Positions 8,572 through 15,604 of a DNA stretch of 64,000 bases are shown here, in pieces (the stretch's first letter is position 1; every line of letters begins with the position of its first letter). The position numbers were made by a program, and so were the translations under genes. The DNA is taken from NCBI RefSeq assembly GCF_014836325.1, contig NZ_JACSQZ010000004.1:1-64000 (forward strand). The letters are read 5' to 3'. This DNA comes from Clostridium gallinarum. GTDB taxonomy: Bacteria > Bacillota > Clostridia > Clostridiales > Clostridiaceae. The notes under the pieces are model-generated. The model made no database searches and was not told where the DNA came from. It saw only the letters and a list, made by a program, of their open reading frames with translations.

Positions 8572-9249
8572 TTAATTTTCACCTCTATATTTGTCCATTA
8601 AATTTCCCATTACATCTCCTGATGGAGGTGGTGTATATGTTATTGCATTAGCTCCAGCTTCTATTGTTCTCATGATAGTTTCTTCTGAAGGCCCACCTGT
8701 TGCTATTATAGGGAAATTAGGAAATTCTTCTCTTATTCTTTTTACTATTCTAGGAGTATTTTTTCCACCAGATACATTTAGTATCGTTGCTCCTGCTTCT
8801 ATTCTTTCTGCTACATTTTCACATTCAGAAACTATTGTTACTATTACAGGTATATCAATTGATTCTCTTACCTTTTTTATTATTTCATTAGCAGTAGGTG
8901 CATTTACAACAACTCCCATAGCACCTTTAAATTCAGCATCTAATGCTAAGTTCACAACTCTCTTGCCTTGAGTTATTCCTCCCCCAACTCCACAAAAAAC
9001 TGGCACATCAGCAGCCATAACTAGAGCTTGAGTTATTATTGGTTGAGGAGTAAATGGATAAACTGCTATTATTGCATCTGCATTGGTATTTTTAATAATA
9101 GCTACATCTGTTGTAAATAATAAAGATTTTATCCTTTTTCCAAATATTTTTATTCCACTACATTCTCTAATACAAGAAGGAACCTCAATTACATGGCTTC
9201 TCAATGTTCCTTTTATCTCTGGTACCTGTTTTACTTTTTTTATATCCAT
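8572..9249 (-). CDS. TIM-barrel phosphate-binding-type protein of unknown function
   Basis: A soluble 225-aa protein with repeating beta-alpha units. The glycine-rich loops VFCGVGGGITQGK (about residues 83-95) and IIATGGPSEETI (about 181-192), followed by AGANAITYTPP, resemble phosphate-binding loops of ThiG-, NanE- and TrpF-like barrels. I do not recognise a characterised relative; automatic labels such as hydrolase would be unsupported. AGGAGGAG lies 7 nt before the ATG. It sits upstream of lysA on the same strand, but the hairpin between them makes shared control uncertain. Confidence 0.6.
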   Translation of the reverse strand: MDIKKVKQVPEIKGTLRSHVIEVPSCIRECSGIKIFGKRIKSLLFTTDVAIIKNTNADAIIAVYPFTPQPIITQALVMAADVPVFCGVGGGITQGKRVVNLALDAEFKGAMGVVVNAPTANEIIKKVRESIDIPVIVTIVSECENVAERIEAGATILNVSGGKNTPRIVKRIREEFPNFPIIATGGPSEETIMRTIEAGANAITYTPPPSGDVMGNLMDKYRGEN

Positions 9250-9500
9250 ATAAAACTCCTCCTATTTATTCTTTCTATATATTAATTTTAATTCTATAAG
9301 TTTATAAAATACGAAATGCAATTATTTATTATTAAATCATTTTCTAACTAAATATGGAACTTTTTCTATTTTTTATATATAATTATATTATACTATCTTG
9401 TACATATTTTAGGATATATAGCTAGAATATTTTATAAAATAATATCTAATTAATCAACAATATCTTTTATTATACTGGATGTTTATAAATTTTATAAGAG

Positions 9501-10751
9501 GTGATTTATATAAGAAAGAGAAAATTTTACCCTCCATACACCGTATTACTAATTCTTTATTGCTTTTTTATCTTTTTAGCTTTTCTTTTGGATTCACCAA
9601 AGGATATTTTTCAAGGTTTAAAACAAATAATTTTAAGTCCTGATATTCTAATTTCTGATTACGTTGAAATTGGTGGTATTAGCGCTTCTCTCCTAAACTC
9701 TGCTTTAACTAGCATAATGTCTATTCTCCTTTTATTTTTTATTGGAGTAAAACCAAATGGAGCTACTATTATGTCTTTATGGCTAATGACAGGCTTTTCG
9801 TTTTTCGGCAAAAATATTTTAAATATATGGCCAATTATTATAGGTGTATTTATTTACTCTAGATATCAAAAAGAATCCTTCCTTAATTATAGCTTGGTTG
9901 CATTACTTTCAACCACATTAGCTCCAACAGTTAGTCAGCTAAGCTTTACAAATTATTTTTCTACTACAGTCGGTATTATTTTAGGCTATTCAATTGGTAT
10001 ATTTACAGGATTCGTACTTGCTCCAGTTGCATCACATTGCATTAAAGCTCATAATGGGTATAATTTATATAATATAGGTTTTGCAGGTGGATTATTTGCA
10101 ACTTTATTAATGTCCATATTAAGAGCACTTGGAATAGAGTTTGAAACTAGATCTTTATGGAATACAAATTCTAATTATATATTTACAATAATATTGTTAA
10201 TAATATCCTTCTATTTAATTATCATTGGATTATTTAATAATCCATTAAAAAAGGAAAACTTTTTATCTTTATTAAAACAACCCGGTAGATTAGTTAGTGA
10301 TTATTATATACTCTTTGGGAATACATGTTATATAAATATGGGGATATTATGTTTGTTTTCAACTATATTAGTCTTAGCATTAAACTCTCATCTTAATGGA
10401 CCAACCATTGCTGGAATATTTACTATTGTTGGTTTTGGTGCTTTCGGTAAACACATTAAGAATATTATACCAATTATAATTGGTGCTATTTTAGGAGCAT
10501 TATTTAATGTTAATCCAATAAATTCCCCCTCTCTAATATTATCTATTTTATTTTCAACAGCACTTGCTCCAATTGCAGGTAAGTATGGTTATATAATAGG
10601 TATATTAGCAGGTTTTTTACATGTTAATATGGTTACTAATGTAGGATATCTTCATGGTGGTTTAAATTTATATAATAACGGTCTAGCAGCTGGTTTCGTA
10701 GCAATGATTTTAATTCCTATAATAAATATATTTGAAAAGGAGAGCTTATAG
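9501..10751 (+). CDS. DUF1576 family multi-spanning membrane protein
   Basis: A hydrophobic protein of about 416 residues with roughly ten or more membrane segments and two internally similar halves. Each half has a D-Y segment (LISDYVEIGGISASLLN; LVSDYYILFGNTCYINMG) and a G-F-x-x-F-G-K stretch (TGFSFFGKNI; VGFGAFGKHI). This pattern is that of DUF1576, a family of unknown, possibly transport, function. The start is uncertain: the GTG at 9501 lies inside AAGAGGTGAT, which itself looks like the ribosome-binding site, leaving ATT or ATA (9504-9512) as rare-start alternatives. The next gene follows with no gap. Confidence 0.8.
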   Translation: MIYIRKRKFYPPYTVLLILYCFFIFLAFLLDSPKDIFQGLKQIILSPDILISDYVEIGGISASLLNSALTSIMSILLLFFIGVKPNGATIMSLWLMTGFSFFGKNILNIWPIIIGVFIYSRYQKESFLNYSLVALLSTTLAPTVSQLSFTNYFSTTVGIILGYSIGIFTGFVLAPVASHCIKAHNGYNLYNIGFAGGLFATLLMSILRALGIEFETRSLWNTNSNYIFTIILLIISFYLIIIGLFNNPLKKENFLSLLKQPGRLVSDYYILFGNTCYINMGILCLFSTILVLALNSHLNGPTIAGIFTIVGFGAFGKHIKNIIPIIIGAILGALFNVNPINSPSLILSILFSTALAPIAGKYGYIIGILAGFLHVNMVTNVGYLHGGLNLYNNGLAAGFVAMILIPIINIFEKESL

Positions 10752-11096
10752 ATGAAGTATTACTTTAAAAGAAACTTAAAAATAATTAATGAATTAATGA
10801 CCTATTTATATAAACTAGGTTCAAAAGACATTACTGTTAATTTACATAGAGATGAAAACAAAACTTCTTTTGTTATATCTGCTCAAATAGATAATATTGA
10901 TACTCAGGAATTAATTAAATTAGATTCTATATTGAATACAAAAAGGCAACATGAAGTAGAAGAATCCTACTGGCATTTAGGCGTAGAAAGCGAAACTGAA
11001 GACGAGCTTTCTTTAGTTGGGATGATGATAGACTCTGCAATTATATCTTATGATAATAACATTATTAAATTAGAAATTTTAAGAAATGATTCTTAA
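10752..11096 (+). CDS. small hypothetical partner of the DUF1576 protein
   Basis: A 114-aa soluble acidic protein with no membrane segment. The N-terminus is basic and helical (YYFKRNLKIINELMTYLYKLG) and the rest looks alpha/beta. It starts immediately after the DUF1576 stop, with AAAGGAG about 9 nt before the ATG, so translation is probably coupled. I do not recognise a named family. The tight coupling suggests a regulatory or accessory subunit of the membrane protein, which is inference from position. Confidence 0.65.
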   Translation: MKYYFKRNLKIINELMTYLYKLGSKDITVNLHRDENKTSFVISAQIDNIDTQELIKLDSILNTKRQHEVEESYWHLGVESETEDELSLVGMMIDSAIISYDNNIIKLEILRNDS

Positions 11097-11160
11097 TTTA
11101 ATTAATATCTAATATTATGCAAGTATTTGAGACAGTAATTAGTTTTGTGTAAAAAATTTT

Positions 11161-11211
11161 ATAGGATATAATAAATTGGCTTCTATAATGAGGCAATTTA
11201 TTATATCCTAT
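11161..11211. terminator. bidirectional terminator between convergent genes
   Basis: A perfect 18-bp inverted repeat, ATAGGATATAATAAATTG (11161-11178) with CAATTTATTATATCCTAT (11194-11211). It serves the DUF1576 pair on one side and the Nudix gene on the other. Confidence 0.8.
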
Positions 11212-11217
11212 TTAATA

Positions 11218-11709
11218 TTACTCTCTCATTTCTAATACTTTTTTTACAACCTTCGTACCTATAACATCATCTTTCATTTCATTTAATGCATTAGATAGTT
11301 TAGTCCATCCCATACCCTCTACTTCTGTTGATTTAATGATTTCTCCACTTACAAAATCAGCTACAAAATTTATCATTAAAATTTCTTTATCCTTTACGTA
11401 GTCAGAACTAATATATCTTATATTTTCAATTTCTATACCAGCTTCTTCTTTAACTTCTCTGACTACAGCTTCTTCAGCAGTTTCATTATTACCTACATAT
11501 CCCGTTAATAAAACTTTTGAGTTCTCATATATATAACTTTGCTTTAATAATAATATTTCATCATTCTTAATTATTGCAACCATAATACAAGGCTTTGGAA
11601 TATCAAAAAACATCATGTCATCATATTGGCAATAAGGAACTCCTCCTTCATCCCAACTAAATTTCTCCTCTAGCCTTCTTCCACACACTGGACAAAATTT
11701 ATATTTCAT
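11218..11709 (-). CDS. Nudix hydrolase with zinc ribbon (NAD diphosphatase-like)
   Basis: A 163-aa protein. The N-terminal zinc-ribbon-like CPVCGRR is followed by a single later Cys in PYCQYD, so the ribbon is degenerate. The Nudix box is complete (GNNETAEEAVVREVKEEAGI, about residues 73-92), with the REVKEEAG metal-binding core. The arrangement resembles the C-terminal half of NudC-type NADH diphosphatases, but the substrate cannot be read from sequence. It lies 26 bp downstream of sfsA and is probably cotranscribed. Confidence 0.85.
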   Translation of the reverse strand: MKYKFCPVCGRRLEEKFSWDEGGVPYCQYDDMMFFDIPKPCIMVAIIKNDEILLLKQSYIYENSKVLLTGYVGNNETAEEAVVREVKEEAGIEIENIRYISSDYVKDKEILMINFVADFVSGEIIKSTEVEGMGWTKLSNALNEMKDDVIGTKVVKKVLEMRE

Positions 11710-11735
11710 AATTCACCTCTTACTAGTTAAACTAA

Positions 11736-12431
11736 TTATAATATTATATTAACATCTTCATTTAATTCAATTGAATTTTTATCAACATAACAATTATAAG
11801 CAAATATATCAACACCTTTTTCCTTAGCTAACTTTAATGCATTACTAAATTCAGGATCTCTACTATAGTTAGGTGAAAAAGTCTTAACCTTGTCTAATTG
11901 AATTAAAAATAGTACACCTGCTCCATATCCTTGATTTTTTGCTTCTATTAATTCAAGTATATGCTTTGCTCCCCTCTCAGTTGGAGCATCAGGAAACATA
12001 CAATGTCCATTTTCCTCTAATGTTACACCCTTTACTTCTAAATAATAAATTTCTTTATCATCTTCTGTGGATAATTTAAAATCAAATCTACTTTTTCCAA
12101 AAGTTTTTTCTCTATTTATTTTACTATATTTATTTAAGCTTTTAATTTTTTTATTAATTAAAGCTTCATTAACTACTTTATTTGGTATTTGTGAATCTAT
12201 ATTAATGATAATATCACCTTTCATAGCAGCAATTAAATCATATTTAGTTTTTCTATTTGGATTTAATTCCTCTCTTAAAAATATTTTTGTACCTTCTACT
12301 AAAATCTCTCTACATCTTCCTGTATTAGGCACATGAACTACTATTTCTTCATCATTTAGTAGTACTTTTGCATTAAATCTATTAGGTCTATTTATAAATA
12401 TTCCCTCAACAATATTTTTTTCAAACTCCAT
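11736..12431 (-). CDS. sfsA: SfsA family DNA-binding protein/nuclease
   Basis: A 231-aa protein matching SfsA over its full length. It has an N-terminal OB-like part (FINRPNRFNAKVLL, HVPNTGRCRE) and a C-terminal nuclease-like part with YYLEVKGVTLEENGHCMFPD and the PTERGAKHI motif. First named sugar fermentation stimulation protein; the E-V-K core fits a PD-(D/E)xK fold. The start is preceded by AAGGAG. The gene is the boundary of the DnaA-box-rich non-coding region. Confidence 0.9.
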   Translation of the reverse strand: MEFEKNIVEGIFINRPNRFNAKVLLNDEEIVVHVPNTGRCREILVEGTKIFLREELNPNRKTKYDLIAAMKGDIIINIDSQIPNKVVNEALINKKIKSLNKYSKINREKTFGKSRFDFKLSTEDDKEIYYLEVKGVTLEENGHCMFPDAPTERGAKHILELIEAKNQGYGAGVLFLIQLDKVKTFSPNYSRDPEFSNALKLAKEKGVDIFAYNCYVDKNSIELNEDVNIIL

Positions 12432-12491
12432 TTTATTACTCCTTAAAGTTATTTATGTATATTTCTACATTTTTCACATTTTTTCTTATAC

Positions 12492-12806
12492 TTATCCACT
12501 TGAAAATCAAAAGTTATCCACAGCCAAATTATACTCTATGACCTTTTTTACTATATTTCCGTAATAATTATAACATTATCCACAATTTTTATCCACATTC
12601 TGTCCAAACTGTTAATAACTTTGTTAACATGTATATATTTATCATTTTTATTATTTTACCCCATTAAACATATACTACTATACTTCTTCAAATATCATCA
12701 TATTGTTACAAACATACATTCAATCCATATATATTGTGTCAATACCTTTTAAAAAGTTTTCAACAGTTTTTAAGAGTTGTCCACATTTTGTGGATAACTT
12801 TCCACA
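12492..12806. other. DnaA-box cluster in an AT-rich non-coding region
   Basis: Perfect TTATCCACA boxes occur at 12514-12522, 12576-12584 and 12589-12597, and a perfect inverted copy (TGTGGATAA) at 12789-12797. One-mismatch boxes lie at 12492-12500 (TTATCCACT) and 12777-12785 (TTGTCCACA), and a weaker CTTTCCACA at 12798-12806. The intervening DNA is strongly AT-rich. The pattern is that of a DnaA-binding region, but dnaA, dnaN, rpmH and gyrB are not in the window, so it may be a regulatory or titration locus rather than oriC. Confidence 0.7.
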
Positions 12807-12880
12807 ATTTTAACACATTATTATGTATTTAATCTATAGTTATCCCAAATTACAAATAGATTAGTTTCCTTAAAAAACAA

Positions 12881-13060
12881 AAAGAGATAAACATTATATT
12901 CCTTATTCCGTCGCATGAGCTCCAAGTCACCGTCATACAATGTTTATCTCTTTGCAAACTGAATGAATGAAATTATTAAGTCGCTAATTCTTACACTACG
13001 AATTTTACTCCTCTTATAAAATCATATACAATTTGTATATAGATATAATTTCTTAAATAA
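12881..13060. repeat. dispersed hairpin repeat, copy 2
   Basis: Stem 1 is perfect over 15 bp (12881-12895 with 12939-12953, AAAGAGATAAACATT) and encloses the core TTCCGTCGCAT and GCTCCAAGTC. Then come TTTGCAAACTGAATGAA and stem 2, GAAATTAT (12969-12976) with ATAATTTC (13045-13052). An inner hairpin, ATATACAA with TTGTATAT, lies near 13024-13040. It lies directly beyond the terminator of the small membrane-protein gene at 13124. Confidence 0.85.
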
Positions 13061-13066
13061 TAAAAA

Positions 13067-13106
13067 ACTGGATAAAATATTTATTAAAACAAATATTTTA
13101 TCCAGT
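13067..13106 (-). terminator. terminator after the 56-aa membrane-protein gene
   Basis: A perfect 16-bp inverted repeat, ACTGGATAAAATATTT (13067-13082) with AAATATTTTATCCAGT (13091-13106). On the minus strand it is followed by TTTTTTATTATTTAA. Confidence 0.8.
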
Positions 13107-13123
13107 ATACTTATATATAAAAA

Positions 13124-13294
13124 CTATTTAACTTCATTCTTACAACTATACCAAGCCAATAGATATTGAACTACTAAAAGTAATGGTCCTACAAGTGCTG
13201 TCCCTATTGTCCACAGAATTTTATTTTGTCTTTTCTCTTCTGCTAACTTATATGATGCAAATGCTGATATTGCTAGTACTAATATTACCATCAT
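13124..13294 (-). CDS. small membrane protein, unknown
   Basis: A protein of about 56 residues. An N-terminal hydrophobic helix (MMVILVLAISAFASYKLA) is followed by KRQNKILW and a second helix (IGTALVGPLLLVVQYLLAWY), ending in a charged tail. The ATG at 13294 is chosen because TAAGGGGG lies 8 nt upstream; an ATG 27 codons further up has no such site. I do not recognise a family; it looks like a two-helix hairpin membrane peptide. Confidence 0.55.
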   Translation of the reverse strand: MMVILVLAISAFASYKLAEEKRQNKILWTIGTALVGPLLLVVQYLLAWYSCKNEVK

Positions 13295-13477
13295 ATACTT
13301 AACCCCCTTATTGTTGAATATATCTTGATGTAATTCAATTCTACATAATATATTTTTATTTTTCAATAAAACCATAATAGTAAAATAGTAAACTTTACGT
13401 TACAAATTTACAAAGAATTAAATATTCTTAGAAGGTTAAAAATTTTATTAAATATCTTTTTCTTATCTATAATTGCT

Positions 13478-13777
13478 TTATTCCACCGTTGGCAATGAAC
13501 TTAAATTATTATTTTCGTCTTGATCTGGTAAACTTCTTAAATATTCTTCACCTTTTTTAGAAACTCCTACTGCTACCCCAGCAATGTTTCCTTCCTTAGC
13601 CATTTGTACCCCTTGTTCTTTGGTTACTCTTTCACTATTAGAAAGTTCATAACCTACTATCTCACCAGATTTCTTTATTAATCCGGTTATTGTTTTAGCA
13701 TCATCTTTTGCTGTTGGTACTTCTTTATTTATATTTTTAGGTAGTCCTCCTACCATATTATCATCTTTATTATTCAA
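13478..13777 (-). CDS. DUF3892-type small protein
   Basis: A 99-aa hydrophilic protein. The C-terminal two thirds carry ITGLIKKSGEIVGYELSN, then RVTKEQGVQMAKEGNIAGVAV and YLRSLPD, which match the DUF3892 pattern of Firmicutes. The TTG at 13777 is the likely start, because AGGAGGTG lies 5 nt upstream; the ATG at 13825 precedes that site. No membrane segment or signal peptide. The function is unknown. Confidence 0.7.
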   Translation of the reverse strand: MNNKDDNMVGGLPKNINKEVPTAKDDAKTITGLIKKSGEIVGYELSNSERVTKEQGVQMAKEGNIAGVAVGVSKKGEEYLRSLPDQDENNNLSSLPTVE

Positions 13778-13865
13778 AATAACACCTCCTACTATTTTGG
13801 TATTATTTTGTCCTAAAAAAATCATTTAATACATTTTATAATTACTAAAAATTCTATTTATAAAC

Positions 13866-14303
13866 TTATAATATTATCTCTGCTTTTTCTTTTAAAAGCT
13901 GTATATTACTATCTGTAGTTATAGTTGTAAAGTTATATATGTCATCAAAATCATAAAAATAATTTGCTATAGCTATTCTTTTTGCCCTTGTTATTTCAAA
14001 CTCTTCTGCTATTTTATCTAAAAAGTCTATTTCTGAAACTTCAAGTTCTCCATCTACTAAAGCTACTCCTACTAATTCAAAATATATAATAGATTTAGCT
14101 CTATAATCACAATTCTTTAACAAATCCATTATGTCTCTATATTCTATAAATTTAACATCTTCATCTTTAATACCTAGTTCCTCTTTATAATTCGATATTA
14201 ATCTTTTTTCTTCTTCTGCAAATTTATTATCTACTCTAGCAAAAGTAGAAACTAAATTTAAAAAACACATTGATTCATCTTTACTTAACTCTTTTAAAAA
14301 CAT
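13866..14303 (-). CDS. TerB-like hypothetical protein
   Basis: A 145-aa acidic, all-helical protein. The VDGELEVSEIDFLDKIAEEF segment (about residues 83-102) resembles the acidic helix pair of the TerB/DjlA-like fold, with VDNKFAEEEKRLI near residue 24 as the first half. Such proteins often bind metal through acidic residues. AGGTGGG and AAG precede the ATG. It sits between rubrerythrin and DUF3892 genes, so a stress role is conceivable but not shown. Confidence 0.55.
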   Translation of the reverse strand: MFLKELSKDESMCFLNLVSTFARVDNKFAEEEKRLISNYKEELGIKDEDVKFIEYRDIMDLLKNCDYRAKSIIYFELVGVALVDGELEVSEIDFLDKIAEEFEITRAKRIAIANYFYDFDDIYNFTTITTDSNIQLLKEKAEIIL

Positions 14304-14364
14304 TTCTTTCCCACCTTTCCTTAATAATTTTTTATTTCAATAATTTAATTAATAAATTATTATT

Positions 14365-14395
14365 TTTAAAAAAAGGGATGTCCTATGACACCCCT
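14365..14395 (-). terminator. rubrerythrin terminator
   Basis: AAGGGATGTC (14372-14381) pairs with GACACCCCTT (14386-14395), one mismatch. On the minus strand it is followed by a T-run. Confidence 0.7.
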
Positions 14396-14407
14396 TATAA
14401 AATTATC

Positions 14408-14995
14408 TTAATAATTTTCACAGAATAATTCAAAGTAAGCTTTTGGATGTAAGCATGCTGGACATGCTTCTGGAGCTTCTTCTCCTTCAAATATAAATCC
14501 GCAGTTTCCACATTTCCATAAAACTACTTCATCCTTCTTAAATACTGTACCTTCTTCTAAATTCTTAAGAAGCTTATTGTATCTTCTTTCATGCATATTT
14601 TCAACTTCTGTAATTCTTTCATATGCTACAGCTATTGCTGGGAAACCTTCTTCTCTTGCTACTCTTGCAAATTCAGGATAGTCTTTTGACCATTCTTCAT
14701 GTTCTCCTGCTGCTGCTGCTCTTAGGTTACTAGCAGTATCTTCATATAGACCTACTGGATATGCAGCATTAATTTCAATTGCTTCACCTGCAAATTCATC
14801 TTTTAAGAACTTATAAAATCTCTTTGCATGTTCTTTTTCTTGCTCAGCAGTTTCTGTAAATATGTTTGAAATTTGTACATAACCTTCTTTTTTAGCTACA
14901 CTTGCATAATAAGTATATCTTGTTCTTGCTTGACATTCTCCCGCAAAGGATTTCATTAAATTTTCAGCTGTTTTTGTACCTTTTAAACTTTTCAC
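14408..14995 (-). CDS. rbr: rubrerythrin
   Basis: A non-haem diiron peroxidase that reduces hydrogen peroxide in anaerobes. The N-terminal ferritin-like four-helix part carries GECQARTRYTYYA, EQEKEHAKRF and the later EVENMHERRY metal-ligand segments. The C-terminal rubredoxin-like part has WKCGNCG and CPACLHP, the two CxxC pairs that hold iron. The 195-aa length is normal. AGGAGTG precedes the start. It is flanked by a terminator and is probably monocistronic. Confidence 0.95.
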   Translation of the reverse strand: MKSLKGTKTAENLMKSFAGECQARTRYTYYASVAKKEGYVQISNIFTETAEQEKEHAKRFYKFLKDEFAGEAIEINAAYPVGLYEDTASNLRAAAAGEHEEWSKDYPEFARVAREEGFPAIAVAYERITEVENMHERRYNKLLKNLEEGTVFKKDEVVLWKCGNCGFIFEGEEAPEACPACLHPKAYFELFCENY

Positions 14996-15163
14996 TTTAC
15001 TACACTCCTATCTAAATTTACTAAATTAATTTGGTTATAAATATATTATATTACAATTAAGTTTTTTATTCAAAGCCCTAATTTATAAATAATAACAAAT
15101 ACTGTTTATTTTTCCTGAAATACTATATATATCTCTGCATTACTATACTATTCTATTATTTAC

Positions 15164-15203
15164 AAAAAATATCCTTCATAAATTAATATAAAGGATATTT
15201 TTT
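15164..15203 (-). terminator. terminator after the BFD-type gene
   Basis: A perfect 13-bp inverted repeat, AAAAAATATCCTT (15164-15176) with AAGGATATTTTTT (15191-15203). It could act in both directions. Confidence 0.8.
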
Positions 15204-15211
15204 ATTAATAC

Positions 15212-15385
15212 TTATTTTTTTATTTCTAGCATTGATAAAATTTCACTCGTACATCCTCCACAACATGTTGCAGCTCCTGTAAGTTCCATTATATCTTCTA
15301 TATCACTAGCACCAGATTTAATTGCATTTATAATATCCAAATAACTAACATTTCTACATCTACAAATTTTTTTATTATTTTCCAC
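15212..15385 (-). CDS. BFD-like [2Fe-2S]-binding miniprotein
   Basis: A 57-aa protein starting with GTG at 15385, with AGGAGG 7 nt upstream. It reads MENNKKICRCRNVSYLDII at the N-terminus and ATCCGGCTSEIL near the C-terminus. The Cys pattern is CxC (C8, C10) and CxxC (C42, C45), as in bacterioferritin-associated ferredoxin domains, where these four Cys hold a [2Fe-2S] cluster. It lies between rubrerythrin and pflB with its own terminator. A role in iron release or redox sensing is inference. Confidence 0.85.
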   Translation of the reverse strand: MENNKKICRCRNVSYLDIINAIKSGASDIEDIMELTGAATCCGGCTSEILSMLEIKK

Positions 15386-15495
15386 TACAAATCCTCCTTA
15401 TTTTTATTAATTTTCTATTATAATTATAATTGCTTAATTTCTATATTCAATAAATTTTATTTACTTATACCTTTGTTAAAATTTAAACACTTTTC

Positions 15496-15524
15496 TTGCT
15501 TTTCTTTCTATTTAATGATAAAAT
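15496..15524 (+). promoter_or_regulatory. probable pflB promoter
   Basis: TTGCTT (15496-15501) and TAAAAT (15519-15524) are separated by 17 bp and lie about 80 bp upstream of the pflB start. The -10 deviates from consensus. No operator is obvious. Confidence 0.4.
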
Positions 15525-15604
15525 GTAAATGATAAATATTCTTTATTGATAATAATTTCCATTAATAATAATGTTTGTTAATTTATAGAAAAGGAGTGCA
15601 ATGT

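Noticed and set aside
8591..8971. Long plus-strand ORF opposite the TIM-barrel gene
   Set aside because: It is antisense to a gene with clear motifs and ribosome site, and has no recognisable features.
12492..12806. Calling this region oriC
   Set aside because: No dnaA, dnaN, rpmH or gyr genes are present; only the box cluster supports it.
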